NCBI GenBank assembly: GCA_022497155.1
Contig: MU385765.1
Span: 186,001 to 250,000, forward strand
Length of the DNA: 64,000 nucleotides
Reading direction: 5' to 3'
From: Whalleya microplaca
Taxonomy: Eukaryota > Ascomycota > Sordariomycetes > Xylariales > Xylariaceae
Shown here: piece after piece, positions 34,949 through 46,739 of the stretch
How positions within the stretch are numbered: position 1 is the stretch's first letter
Layout of the letters: each line of letters begins with the position of its first letter
Notes under the pieces: generated by a model
What the model saw: only the letters and a program-made list of their open reading frames with translations
Database searches by the model: none
What the model was told of the DNA's origin: nothing
Position numbers and translations under genes: made by a program

Positions 34949-37900
34949 AATTACCCCCATTCACTGCTCGCGACAATGGAATAAACCCGTCTCCAGGCGA
35001 AAGAAACGGTAGGATGGACTTTATCGCCTGGATTGCCGACGAAAGGACTATTTATCATAAAATTTCGGTTTGCTTATTTGCTATTATACGTATTTACCGG
35101 GCGGCACTTCTTATGCACTTCAGACCTGCAGCAAGATTCCTATACACTTTGAGCATGGCGTCCGCCTGTCTCGCGACACTCTTCTTTCTCGGCTAGCGTT
35201 GATTTCCTTTGATGATAACGGAAAATGTATACAAGAGATGGGAGGATTTTCGAGAGCGAGCGGGTTGGAGACAGACAGAGCCAGAGCCAGAGAGATTTGA
35301 TACCCTAGGAGGCTTGCTGTCTGTGGCGTGCACGGGATTGCAACTTGCTGCTTCGCTTGCTTTTGCCTGATTTGCTTTTCGATATTCTCTCTCTCTCTCT
35401 CCGTATGTCTACTTATGGATGATTGAAACTTGAGTGTAAGACTAGCAGAATTGCTATATGAGAGTGGAATCAGGCCACATGGAAATGGGAAGGGTAAATA
35501 ACTAAGTGAGTTCAATATGGTCGATGAGGAAGAGTAAGCTTGCGTATCATTAGGGAGGATCAAGGGCCTCGCAGCCTTCAAATCTAACATGACTTAATGA
35601 GCTATGAATGATCACGGTCAGCATGACCGATTTTGATTCAATTGCCCATAACCCAAAACTGATGTAGACACGTGAGGAGGGGAGAGTGCCGCCCACTCAC
35701 GGTGCCTAGTACCTAGCGGTAACATTTACTAGTAATTGTTGCCATTGATCATCGACGGTCTGGAACAACCTAGTAGTTAGGTATAGCAACAGCTCAGGAA
35801 GATAGCTAACCCCTCGAGCTTCGTTATGAATTTAAACCATATGGGCCCCTCAGAGGCATCGATGAATTTGTAAGGTTAGAAATATATGGCCAATGCCCTC
35901 CCTGGGCTACAGTCTTTGTATTTGGAGGCTTCTTATGCGGTGGGAGGCACGGAGACTGGATTATGCACCTATTATGGCCTTAGTAGGGAAAGTTTTCTGA
36001 AGCTTTAGCACGCTGGCATTGGTATAGGAGAGTCGGTCGCAAAGATAATGACTAGTATAATTGCAACTGGGTATTCCATATCTTCAATGTTTTCCTCCAT
36101 ACTACAAACCTTAATTGCCCAAGCCAGAAAGCTAACAATGCTAGTGGCGTAGTAGTGGTAGCTAGTCTATAAAGCTTGGGCAGCTGTTCGTATATACGAT
36201 TTTGATGTATATATCAGGGATAGGAGAGTTGTCTGAGTCGTCCATCAACAACCTAAAGCGGCTCACTATAGCAATCATGCTGTACCTGGCTTCCTTGTAG
36301 AGGATATGGGTTGCATGCATATCATCATGGCAAGTAAAGGTCACGTTCCATCCATTGTAGTAAAATCCGCCCTCATGCACGCCATCAAGCCAAACTGCGA
36401 TATCGCCGAGGGAGGGTGCACAACGCGAGGGGTAACAGAGTCATAAGGGGTCACAGAGGGCTCTGGACTTTAAGGATACCAGGATTCGCTCTTTTTCTGG
36501 ATTAGTTATTCGCTAGCAATACATGCATACTGTCCCTATTACTATGGATCAGCCCGACTACGAACATCTGTTCTGCCCAGACATTTGTGTGCAAGAAGGA
36601 CTCTTTCAGGTGACATGGGCTGGATAAACCTATTGCATCAAGCTGAGCTTGACTACACCCATTGTATGCCCAGAAATAGCGTATTAATATTCCGATTTAT
36701 CATGTGGCCTTGCTCTAGTCTAGAAAAGAAATACCAATTTATTACAATGGCGGAAATGGACTCCGAGTTGCAATCCAAATCATTCTAGTAAGCCGGTGAC
36801 TGTTCACTTACGCTTACGGGTATGTAGTGACTTCTAACCGACCATTCATGTTGCCGAGAGCGAAGGCTTGGTGTTTCTCTCTAATATCGGCTTCGGTGAG
36901 AAAGCTGACAGCCTGAAACAACTCTGGTATTTTTGAACGACGCCACCCATTTTTGGAGCCACCATTCAGGAAAATAGGTCTCCTCGCAGTAGATACTGAA
37001 TCACAATTATTGTGTGGTTGGTAAGTAGACAGAGATACGTAAGTAACGTAATGGTACATACACAATCAAGCTCTTAGAATAGAGCATGTGAAGAGGCCCA
37101 AAGAGTGCTGCTGAGACCTTTCCTCCGTCGGCTGTACGGCTGAGCAAGCCCTACCTACCTGTTTCTATTTCTACTCTACGTAGTACATATTAGGATGTAA
37201 TCGAACCTATCATATAAGCTACGCGCCTGAGCTACGCGCCCGAACTACCCTATGTGAAACGGAGCCTTATTTTGACTTCCTATCATATTGCTGTGAAGAG
37301 AAAGGATGATGTGGTAGTGTACGGCACATGGCAAGTCGATCTGAATCATTGAAAAAGGCGGCGGACAATGAATAGTCTTTCTTGGTAATATTTGTGATGT
37401 GAACGTGGAATCCTCTATAAAGACATACCTACTTTCAGTATCTCAACCCAACGTATATAGTGACCGAGACATAATATACGGAATACCAGTAGTCTTATCT
37501 CATAGAGGTTATTCTGAACCATACTGAGTAAATAAATATATTTGATTGGCTTGCCAAGCACATCAGCTAGCCCTGTGTTGTCTATTAGGTACTATGTAGT
37601 CCCTCGTACACATGCACTATGCTCGAATAAGCGCCCTACATAAGTATACATAGAATAGTTCCACTTTATTCTATATGAAAAGGCTTGTTGAGCGCTATAC
37701 CGAGTTGGGAGAACCCCCACACAGGCGGCCTACCCGGACGGGAGAGCCTCTGTCTATTCCTAATTGAACGTTAGTCCTGCTGGCCAGCAACTCCAGCTAC
37801 CTAGCTGCCTAAGCACACCGGTACTCTAACATATCCTACGAAGTATATCGCTTGAAAATCAATCGATAATTTAGATATGACTGACAGTCATTCTCTGGAT

Positions 37901-38443
37901 GTCTAACCTAGGTTATGATTATTGTTATGGACTATCTGAGTTCACTGGCATCAAAACTCAAAGCGATAATGAAGGGGCAGGACCAGGGTGTTCGGGATAT
38001 AGTAGGATTGATATTTCTTCCAACGATGGAGCACACTATTATGTAGGCTGCATGTGCTGCGCCGCATCTGTGCTGAAGGATTCTAGTGGTTCGTTGCTTT
38101 CAATTTATATACTATTAGCTCCCTTTTAATGACCATCGGTTGTGGGGCGTATGTTTTGTCCTTGGTCTAGCCTCGCTTTCAGGTTTGTGAAAGTCCACTT
38201 ACTTGTTTATATCTTGGTTGTAACGTTGGGCTTGCATTTATTGATTCCTCCATTGGCAAGCTACAGAGACAGACGAAACGACCTATTCAGCAGCCCTCCT
38301 AGTTCCCTAAAGGATTCGACCAGGGACTTTGCATGTCTTTCTCATACATCCCCAACGCAAAAGACTAGCAACGTCATTGCGATTATGTCCAACTCCGATA
38401 CATTGGCTTCCAAACTCGCCAGTAACTAGCTTCTTGGGCTATC
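34949..38443. other. 3.5-kb gene-free interval
   Basis: No gene is supported. After the regulator's 3' region there is a CT run (35385-35402), CCTAGG at 35304 and 37908, and a duplicated ctacgcgcc (37219-37240). Frames of 60-156 codons exist on both strands but lack domains. The frame at 38142-38429 is hydrophobic near its middle and lies just before the surface-protein gene, but no splice connection was found. Confidence 0.5.
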
Positions 38444-39880
38444 ATGTCATTCCAAACAACAAGTGCTCCTGGCACCATGTCTCTAACAGGAACACTCGCC
38501 AGTGCAAGTTCCAATGCAGCCCAGTCGATCTCGGTATTGACCATCACCGTGGCAGCCCTGACGACGAACTTCACGCCGCCCAGCTCATGCAATGAAATGC
38601 GTTTAACGCAGCTATCTTCACCAGGCTATCAGATATGGCTGAATGAACCTCAGCCCGTACCCGCGTCCAAGTTCGGTGACTGCTATCCTCCGGGTTTCAT
38701 CGATGGATATACGAGTGGTTAGTAGGATGGTCACCTGTACTTGGTCACTTTTGGCTCTTCTTCATATACATGCTAATAGCAAGCAGTACGTGATAGAAAT
38801 CCTTAATTACTTTAGTACTGTGTCTCTTTGCTCCTGGGAGGGAGAAGACTCTAGTAGACTGAATCTCCGTTCTCGCCAATTGACGTTGACACATGTTAGA
38901 TTGCGAATGCCTCGAGTTCCATCGCCCCAATGTTCTCTCCGTTGATCTGCCCAGATACTTGGACTACTGCCATGGAGCGGCCAAATGGGTATATTGCCTG
39001 TTGTGCATCGTAAGTGACTCTTCTATCCAAATAATAAATAGTCTGTTTCTATGGGCTAGGAGATGGGGATGATTACACGAAAGTCATCAGAAGCGATACT
39101 CAACAGGATTGATTGCAATATCCGGTCTAACCACTAGTGTAGTGGCTTTTTGCTCCACCCTCCCGATACAACAGTCGATACAAACAGACCTGCGTATGGA
39201 GGTACTTGTTACAGCAATTTCGCCGTTAGTCAAACCGTCAATGTAACACAGTTTGACAGCGCACATGTCACCGCAACGGCTGAATGGGTAGCGTCAGCTT
39301 CAACAGACCAAGCTTATGCCCATGTAATAGACGGCTTCCGACTGGGACCAGCCGATAGTGTGAGTTACATGAGCCATCGCCAGATCAACGAGCCTAACAC
39401 ATTGCTTACTTGAAACTCAGACGACTTCTCCGACCACCTCGACCAGCGATGTGAGTGACAGCAATGACTTGGTTTAAGCCGAAGACTAATATAAGCCTTT
39501 AGATATCCGGATCGGCGACCGCTACAGTTGAGCCATCGCCATCACTTTCGGGAGGCGGTATTGCTGGTGTAGTAGTTGGCTCAGTCGCTGGGCTTGCTTT
39601 GATTCTACTAGGCCTGCTGTTCCTTCTTCGACAGTACCGGAAGAAGCATAATGGTTTCCAGCAGTATGGCGAGCAACAGCCTTGGAACAAAGAGCAGCCT
39701 AATTCACCCAGCAGCAATCAGACCTGGATTAACTCTCCCGGTTATTCTGCAGTGGGTACTGCCAGTGCCGAGGGACGATACGAGCTTGGTGAGCGGGAGC
39801 CCGGGGAGATGGATGCAAGGGCAGAGCTGCCACGGCCTGAACTAGATGGAGGATGGGTAGGTCATGATGCCTCACGGTGA
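38444..39880 (+). pseudogene. Fungal membrane-anchored surface protein, frame not preserved at one junction
   Basis: A member of a fungal family with a Cys-containing ectodomain, one membrane span and a cytoplasmic tail; the function is unknown. Recognisable exons are 38444-38717 (SSPGYQIWLNEPQPVP, CYPPGFIDGYTS), 38900-39009 (APMFSPLICPDTW, NGYIACC), 39143-39359 (HPPDTTVDTNRPAYGGTCY, DQAYAHVIDGF), 39421-39450 (TTSPTTSTSD) and 39503-39880. The last holds the membrane segment (GIAGVVVGSVAGLALILLGL) followed by RQYRKKH and a tail of about 70 residues. Junctions 2 to 4 keep frame. The first does not: the only good donor (38718) leaves phase 1, while the homologous reading of exon 2 needs phase 0. 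The exon-1 frame also stops at 38720-38722. Either two bases are missing or misread, a micro-exon lies in the 182-nt intron, or the gene is broken. No signal peptide is visible at the chosen ATG. Confidence 0.65.
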
Positions 39881-40178
39881 CATGACCACATAAGACAATC
39901 TACCTAGTGCTATACTACGAACATTAGGTCATATAGAGATATGCAATAGCTACTCAAAGCTGTTCATAAATATCTGGCAATCTGAGCTGGATGTAGATGA
40001 GATTAGGTATGAAGTTGATATGGGATCACACGGTAAAGGTCATAAAGGGTGGACTTATCAAAATTCCGAGCTATGTATCTATAGTGTACTTGAATGATAA
40101 TGAATTGTTCTATCGAAGCATATGAGACTCGATATAAGAGAATGTGTGGATTTATACATGCATATTTGAATTGCAGGA

Positions 40179-40290
40179 AAAAGGAGAGGAGAAAGAAGGG
40201 AAATAGGGAGGGGGAAAGGAAGGAAAGAAAGAAAGAAAGAAAGAAAAAGGAAAAGAAGAAAAAAAGGAAATAAAAGAAGAGAGAGAAAAA
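40179..40290. repeat. Polypurine tract (GAAA/GGA-rich)
   Basis: About 110 bases of almost pure A and G, with gaaa tetranucleotide repeats in the middle. It gives long spurious Phe/Leu/Ser-rich open frames on the opposite strand. It could form triplex DNA, but no role is evident. Confidence 0.85.
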
Positions 40291-41101
40291 CCGGAGCAGC
40301 CATTGCATAGCCTCAGATGCAAAACAAGAGCATGCAGAATAGTACGTTGAAAACTAGGTAACGCCTAAATTATAACTAGATCACGTCTTATCTCCTAACA
40401 CTAGAGGAAGTTGTCAGTCAGACAAGACCTTCTTTATACACTTTCGCTTGCATGTATGCGACATTGCTCACCATTGATCTAGATCCATGGACCACGGTGT
40501 TCCTTGCAGCCTACCCTTGCCAAAACCTTCCATCTGCAGCATCTGCTATCAATCTGTCAATCTAATGTCTTCGTTATGTAGTGTAACAGAAGATCAGAAT
40601 AAAGTTGCAGATCTCTGAGTGGAGGCGACAGCTGATTCCTAAATATAGAGTTGTCCCTATTAGTCTACCTACCATTTTGGGCCGTTGCATCGACCCGTGT
40701 GAAACATGCACATGGGCGGCGCAGATTTCAATGAGTTCATTGCTGGGCTGACGATAAGTATTCATACATCATTTCAACAGCATCAAACATTTGAACGGAG
40801 TAAGTTGAGAAAGGTGAAGAAGTATCACAAGGTCAGATGATGCGGATTGTGCGCGCCTAGGATTTGACAGGGGAAAAACTCTATCTTCATGGAACATCTC
40901 TAGAGCCTTTGACTCCTGGAATGGCGTCCACTAGCTGATGTTGGCAGTTGTAGTAAGCGTACCTTAGCTGCGTAGTAGAGCATCCTTCGCCCTCATTTAG
41001 GGCCATGTTCAGGACCGCCACAACCCCATGACTCGTACCCAGAAATCTCATTTACATATCCACTGAGCAAGTTATGTGAACAAATCATATAAGTGAGAAA
41101 A

Positions 41102-41118
41102 CCAATTGGCTATATATA
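41102..41118 (+). promoter_or_regulatory. CCAAT and TATA elements of the GH10 xylanase promoter
   Basis: CCAAT at 41102-41106 is followed at 41111-41118 by tatatata. The TATA run ends 86 bp before the xylanase ATG, a normal distance for fungal TATA-driven genes, which are often strongly inducible. The elements are assigned by consensus and spacing only. Confidence 0.5.
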
Positions 41119-41203
41119 CAAGGACTTTTCTGTCTCTGTTTCAGTCCTCATACCACCCCTCTCCCATACATTCAACTTATTTCTCTACCGCAGCAGCTTC
41201 ATC

Positions 41204-42743
41204 ATGAAGGTAACCAGCCTTGCGCTTCTCCTCACTGGCGCTATCATAAGTCACGCATTACCAGTCGAGGAGTCCTCATCTAAGCGTCAAGTAGACCCAA
41301 GCATCAACGATCTTGCTATAAAAAAGGGAAAGCTCTACTTCGGGACGGCCACAGAGTGAGCAGCATCCAGAGCCATATATACTCCCCTTGTTCCGGGAGC
41401 GAGACTCCCCTATTGGAGTATACTTGGGAATCAAAAGGTCCCGGGAGAGGACCTAGAGACCCCGAGAACTCGCCAAACTGTTTAGAACGAGCAATACTAA
41501 CTCCTGCTGTTTAGTGCGGGAAAGCTTGTCGGACAAGAAGCGGCCATCATAAAGAAAGACTTTGGTCAGAGTAAGTTGCATCTCGCGGTCTTATTAACCT
41601 CTCTGCCTTGATCCACAAAAACAACCCAAAACAACAAAATCAAAAAACCTATCTACTCGAGTATAAGGATTTAGGATTCAAAGAAGCCCAATTATTATCT
41701 AGAGCTTCTAGTTATTGGTTATAACCTCGAGAAAGAGCAAATACTAACTTTAGATTATACAGTCACGGTAGAAAACAGCTTGAAGTGGGCTGCCACGGAA
41801 CCAACAAGAAACACCTTCAAGTTTGATACCGCCGACACTGCCATAAATTGGGCCATCAACAACAACAAGACCATCCGCGGACACACGCTAATCTGGTACA
41901 ATGCCTTACCAAGTTGGGTGAGTGCCATCACAGATAAGAACGACCTCAAAGCAGTTATTCAGAAACATATCTCCACTGTCGTGGGCCGATATAAGGGCAA
42001 GATTCGGTCATGGGTATGTGCCATTCTACACCTGAAACTATCTTTATCGATAAATGAAAGGAGCTAACTAAAGTTATCTGATAGGACGTCGTGAATGAAA
42101 TTTGGGATGGGAATGGAAATTGGCGGTCTTCAGTCTTTTACAAGGTTCTAGGCGAGGATTTCGTCCGGATAGCATTCAATGCAGCTCGCGCGGCGGATCC
42201 GGCCGCGAAGCTATATATCAATGACTACAACCTGGACAATCCGACTTGGCCAGAGTTATCCTCAGCTATGGTCCCAAAGGTCAAACAATGGCTTAAGGAA
42301 GGTGTCCCTATTGATGGAATTGGTAAGCGAATATACATACCCTTCTCACACGAATCGCTTTCCACGTTCTAACGAATCGTATAGGTTCACAGTCGCACTT
42401 GTCCGCATCCAAGGTTTATGGAGTTGAGAAAGCCCTGCAAGCCCTTGCTGACACTGGCGTTTCCGAGGTCGCCATCACGGAACTCGATATCACGAATGCA
42501 GGGACTGGCGATTACTGGACTGTCACCAACGCTTGCCTGAATGTCAAGAAATGTGTCGGCATTACCACCTGGGGAGTGAGTGATAAGGTAACTACTAGAC
42601 ATATTCCCTAACTAGACTTGGAGCCACTCACTAACTCGAGAGAATAGACTTCCTGGAGGTCAACGGACAAGCCTCTCCTTTTCGATAGCGCATACAAGCC
42701 GAAAGACGCCTACTACTCTGTAGCAGGCGCCCTGAAGCAGTAA
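41204..42743 (+). CDS. Secreted endo-1,4-beta-xylanase, GH10
   Basis: An extracellular retaining endoxylanase that cleaves beta-1,4 bonds in xylan. Six exons (41204-41355, 41515-41570, 41763-42013, 42085-42322, 42385-42587, 42648-42743) join to 996 nt, or 331 aa: a lone catalytic domain with no cellulose-binding module. A signal peptide ([18 protein letters not shown]) is followed by a likely propeptide ending at K27-R28, a Kex2-type site. The barrel shows [16 protein letters not shown] (70-78), RGHTLIW (108-114), DVVNEIWD with acid/base E158, GSQSHLS and ITELDI with nucleophile E265. The E158 to E265 spacing of 107 is normal. The third exon starts at the acceptor after attatacag, which restores FGQ-I-TVENS. 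Residue 115 is Tyr where GH10 enzymes usually have an active-site His (RGHTLVWH). Confidence in the family is very high. Confidence 0.96.
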
Positions 42744-45700
42744 AGCCTTGGTTACGTGTTTGCTATACCTTTTACTGATTTTAAGATATGTACATGAGAT
42801 ATATACCCTTGGCAAACTTTGGTTTGCATTGTAATTTCTCTTCATGTAGTCTTGCAAATACCCAGTATATTTTCAAGGAATCTTCGAGGAGTTAGGAGGG
42901 TCCTGTCTGGATCATTTGTTAGGATCATGTATATAGAGGTTGTTCAGAGAACAACCTTTTAGTTATTTCGTGCAATAACTGTGTTGTTTGCTACCTCATA
43001 CGTTCATCCCGTGACAGGACCCAATTTCGACTGATATTAAAACTTCCATTCTCCCTCCATGCTTTGTGAATGGATAGAGTAGGGTGTCGATGAGTGTAAT
43101 GATGATATCCCTTAGACACGAGGTATTATTCGCCGTTATCTTTCGAACCTGACTGGAACTTTCTGCCTTAGCCTAGAATATAAACGTGGCTTAATACAGG
43201 TTGTCCAAGATTTAAACATGTGATTCTGCATTACTTCACAACAGCTAAGTATGACATTGTATAACTCGGAGAGAACTAAATACATGGAAAGACTTGTTTA
43301 TATTTCAAATGCCAAACGTAGGCGGCCTACTTTAAGTGACACTGGTTTGGGCTTACCATGACCAGACGTTCAAGAGAGCATAGTTAGAACGAATAAAGAT
43401 ATCAAAGCCTTAGATACTCATGTTTAATTATAACCACCTCTTAAAAGCAACAGTTTTAGTACCTATAAAACCCCTTCATAGCTAACGAAAACTCATAGAG
43501 CATTAACAAAAAAGGCAATGCTAGTTTTAAATTTTTAAACCAAACGAGCTAGAGCTAATTAAATGGAAAGAAAAGTTATAGCGTAAATGACCTTTGATCT
43601 ACATTTATGATTTTAATCACTATTAAAGTCTCTGGCATTTAGCGCATTTATAACCTAGAAGGATAAGTAATAGGTATGTATAAAATTCACCTGTCATTAA
43701 CATGTTAGCATATTGACTTCAAGAATATATATAACTACCTACATGTTTACACCCTTTCACGAAGGTTTCCTTGTTATATATATATGTAGCATTCAAACCT
43801 CTCAAATGAGGTCATGTACTCTATGCTTAACTAACCAGTTCACTAAATGATAGATAGAAATATGGACAACCTGTATGCTTTATATTATTCTGATAAAGTT
43901 GTAAAGTATCCGAGAGGTGTATACCTATTTAACACTTTCACACCTACCCAATACGATTCCCTTGGCCTATGTAAGGGCAGTGTAGACAATGCCATGGTAA
44001 ACTCACACAAATACAAGAAAGGCTAGCTTCAACTCTAGGAAGTGATAAGATGACTGCGGTCTCAGCTAGGATCGCAGTCTCTTCTGTGTGTGCCCGTGAT
44101 GGTGTGAGGTGGCTAAAGCGTCTGGCACACAAAACTCGGAAAATCCAGCTAGCTTTCCCCTCACCTCATCATCAATAATACACCTAGGTAATTCTGCCTC
44201 TTGCTATCACCTGCAGCACAATAGAGGGGGAAACCAAGCATTTAATAAAAGCTTCCGAAAGTTTGACCAGCGCGTGCCGAAATATTCAACCAGGCTAGAG
44301 AGGCTAGAGCCATACGGTACCCTAGCATTGAGCAAAGCGTATGTTTGTTTACCTATTATTTCCCTTGGACTGTTAGGGGGTTTATGATACTAGTTAAATC
44401 TTTCAACAGTTTGCCTTTGATTGGTAAGTATGAAAAGGGTTTGAAATAGGGTTATCATTAGTACGGAGTAGTGTGTAAGGTGATTTTACTTCGTACCACC
44501 ACTATTAGAAATTTAGCCGTAGCCATTATAAGGTAATATAATGTCGATAGGTAGATCATAATCAAGATCGGATTAAATCAGAGTAGCCTACACCATAGAG
44601 CCTTCTGGTCCATGAAATCCAGTGGTCAGCCGCCTCGTTAAACCCAATACTCATGATATAGACAATCATATCACCTCGCAGAAATGAGAAGCCTCCTCCC
44701 ACCGCCTGATATTACATTGCAGATTTGAAATCTAAGATTATAAACTCAGAATTAAGATGATGAATATTGACTCATGTGGGGCCGGCTGTGAGGTTCTTTA
44801 AGACACGCACAGAGAGAGACGTAATGAGCAACGCCTATTCTAGATGTGAACTGTGAGCTATGGAGCAGTAGAGTAAATTCACGGCTCAGTCATTAATGTT
44901 AGCAGTCCTGTCAACTGCATGAGTTATAAAGTAGCTAGAACCCAAACTGTATGATGTAAGCGTAAATATACATCTTTATTCAACCGGTGTAAAGGTTGAT
45001 ATAACTAGACATTGCTAGATAGATGACTATAGCCTCGAACCGAAATTGTGGAGACATAGAGTCTGGATATTCAAAATAACGTGGCAGTCAAGTCAAAATA
45101 CTCAACTAGGGCCAGCAAGAGAGGCCGTTCATACTCAATATCATGAACCTCGGACGTGACAAAGTCGTCTTCCCTGCCGCTTTATACATATGGTATAGTT
45201 TGTGGACTGAGAATTAAACGCCACCGTATCGTTCATGCTGACTTGACTTTACCCCTCCGCACGCGTCCCCTTCTTGTTAGACAGACCACCAAAACCTTTA
45301 CCATATTTGGCATGGATAAATATTGCGATTTGCAAGGTACTACTGTCGTGGCTACGCTCGAATCTCCTTTAGCATGAGACCAAGCGACACCACACCAAAG
45401 CAGAGCGCAGCAGAGGCAAAATCGGAAGCCATAACTGGGTTGCTTCCATGCTGTGTGCGTATGGCTTGGACCTCTACATACGAAAAGTACCCTAGAAATA
45501 TGAGCTAAGCCCGGAAGTTCGGTAGATACACTAGATATCTGTGCGTGCTCTGCGTATATGATAAGTTGTTAGACCATCAACGACAGAGAACCCTCTTCTT
45601 TTGAGAACTCATAGTTGTTCCTTCTCACCATGAGAGTCTTAATACCTGATAGGTACTGACGTTAGGCGATGCCGACATATCTCATATATGCCCGGACCCG

Positions 45701-46739
45701 TAGTACTTGCTCATGGCTTACATGAATATATTACTGTCAAATCTAAGAAAACGAATTTGCTAAATGCTTACTCAACCCGGTTGAGACCATACCTTCTTAT
45801 GCACGGGATGAGAAGAGCCGTTCTACCTATTAAGTAACATAAACTCGGCTTACTTGAGAGATAAATAACTTGTCCAAGATGAGAACGTCGTAGTCTGCGG
45901 ATGAGCTTAGATGCAGTGGGGCGATATTGAATTCATGATGATTGATGGAAAGGTTGTTAGCAGGCAGGCAGGAAAGTCTTGTATGGTGTGTGGGAATCAA
46001 TTCAGAAGTACAGACTCGGCTATTCGTCGGGAAAAGTCAGCTCCACTTCCCCACGCCAAGAATCAGCCTAAAATTCAGGGTCCAGTGACATCATAGTAAG
46101 TCTCTTATAAGAAAAATTCAGGCTCGATGCATCAGTATTTGCACAAATGATAACACATAGAACAGAAATCTTAGGACTTTGCTTTTTGTTGCCGTCAAAG
46201 GCATGATCTCTTATTGTTTATTTGGCTTCTTCATTACCATTGCTGGTAATCCATCTATCTACGTGAATGCAATACGCAAGTGGAGTCAGGGTGTCCACCA
46301 TGTCATAAGGTGATACTCTGCATCCGTCTATGAATTTGGGTATCAGGGCCGACCAATCCTAACTTGCCACCTCCATGCCTCGCACCGCCAGCCGGTATGA
46401 GACGTGGTCAGAAAGCCCAACGACAAACATGTAGCAACAAGATTTGCTACTTCCTAACCTTAAACCCCTTAATATCCCTCCGAGCTTGCAGACGCTCTAT
46501 CTCCCTCAGATTCCCCAACGCCGATTTTATGATGCCAGTGATTCCGCGAAAAGAAAGCACAAAATGAAGTCCTGGTTCCGTGGGGTGTCGATGATCCTCA
46601 TCTCGACTGTATGCCGCCCTTTAACGCCCAAGGCCATGCAATAGATGCGTCGAAAGTAAAAATGATGAAAGAAATACAGCCCCGCAGTATCGAGATGTTG
46701 AGAATGTCGCGCAGGCGGCATTTAAGAGTGGAGACTAGA
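42744..46739. other. 4-kb AT-rich gene-free interval
   Basis: No gene is supported. The part at about 43400-43900 is conspicuously AT-rich, with few long frames on either strand, which could be decayed repeat DNA, though no transposon protein remnant is recognisable. It holds CCTAGG (44183) and TACGGAGTA (44462). The right end is the 3' side of the minus-strand cyclin gene. Confidence 0.5.

Larger units (their letters stand above)
39881..41203. other. Intergenic interval upstream of the xylanase gene
   Basis: No gene is supported. A polypurine tract occupies about 40179-40290 and CCTAGG lies at 40856. The last 110 bp hold a CCAAT and a TATA element of the xylanase promoter. I saw no GGCTAA-type XlnR site on either strand in the last 300 bp. 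Confidence 0.55.

Noticed and set aside
37200..37260. tRNA-like A-box (tagctcagg) and B-box (ggttcgatta) on the minus strand.
   Set aside because: The two boxes are about 25 nt apart, too close for a tRNA, and no acceptor or anticodon stem can be drawn. The A-box match comes from a duplicated ctacgcgcc.
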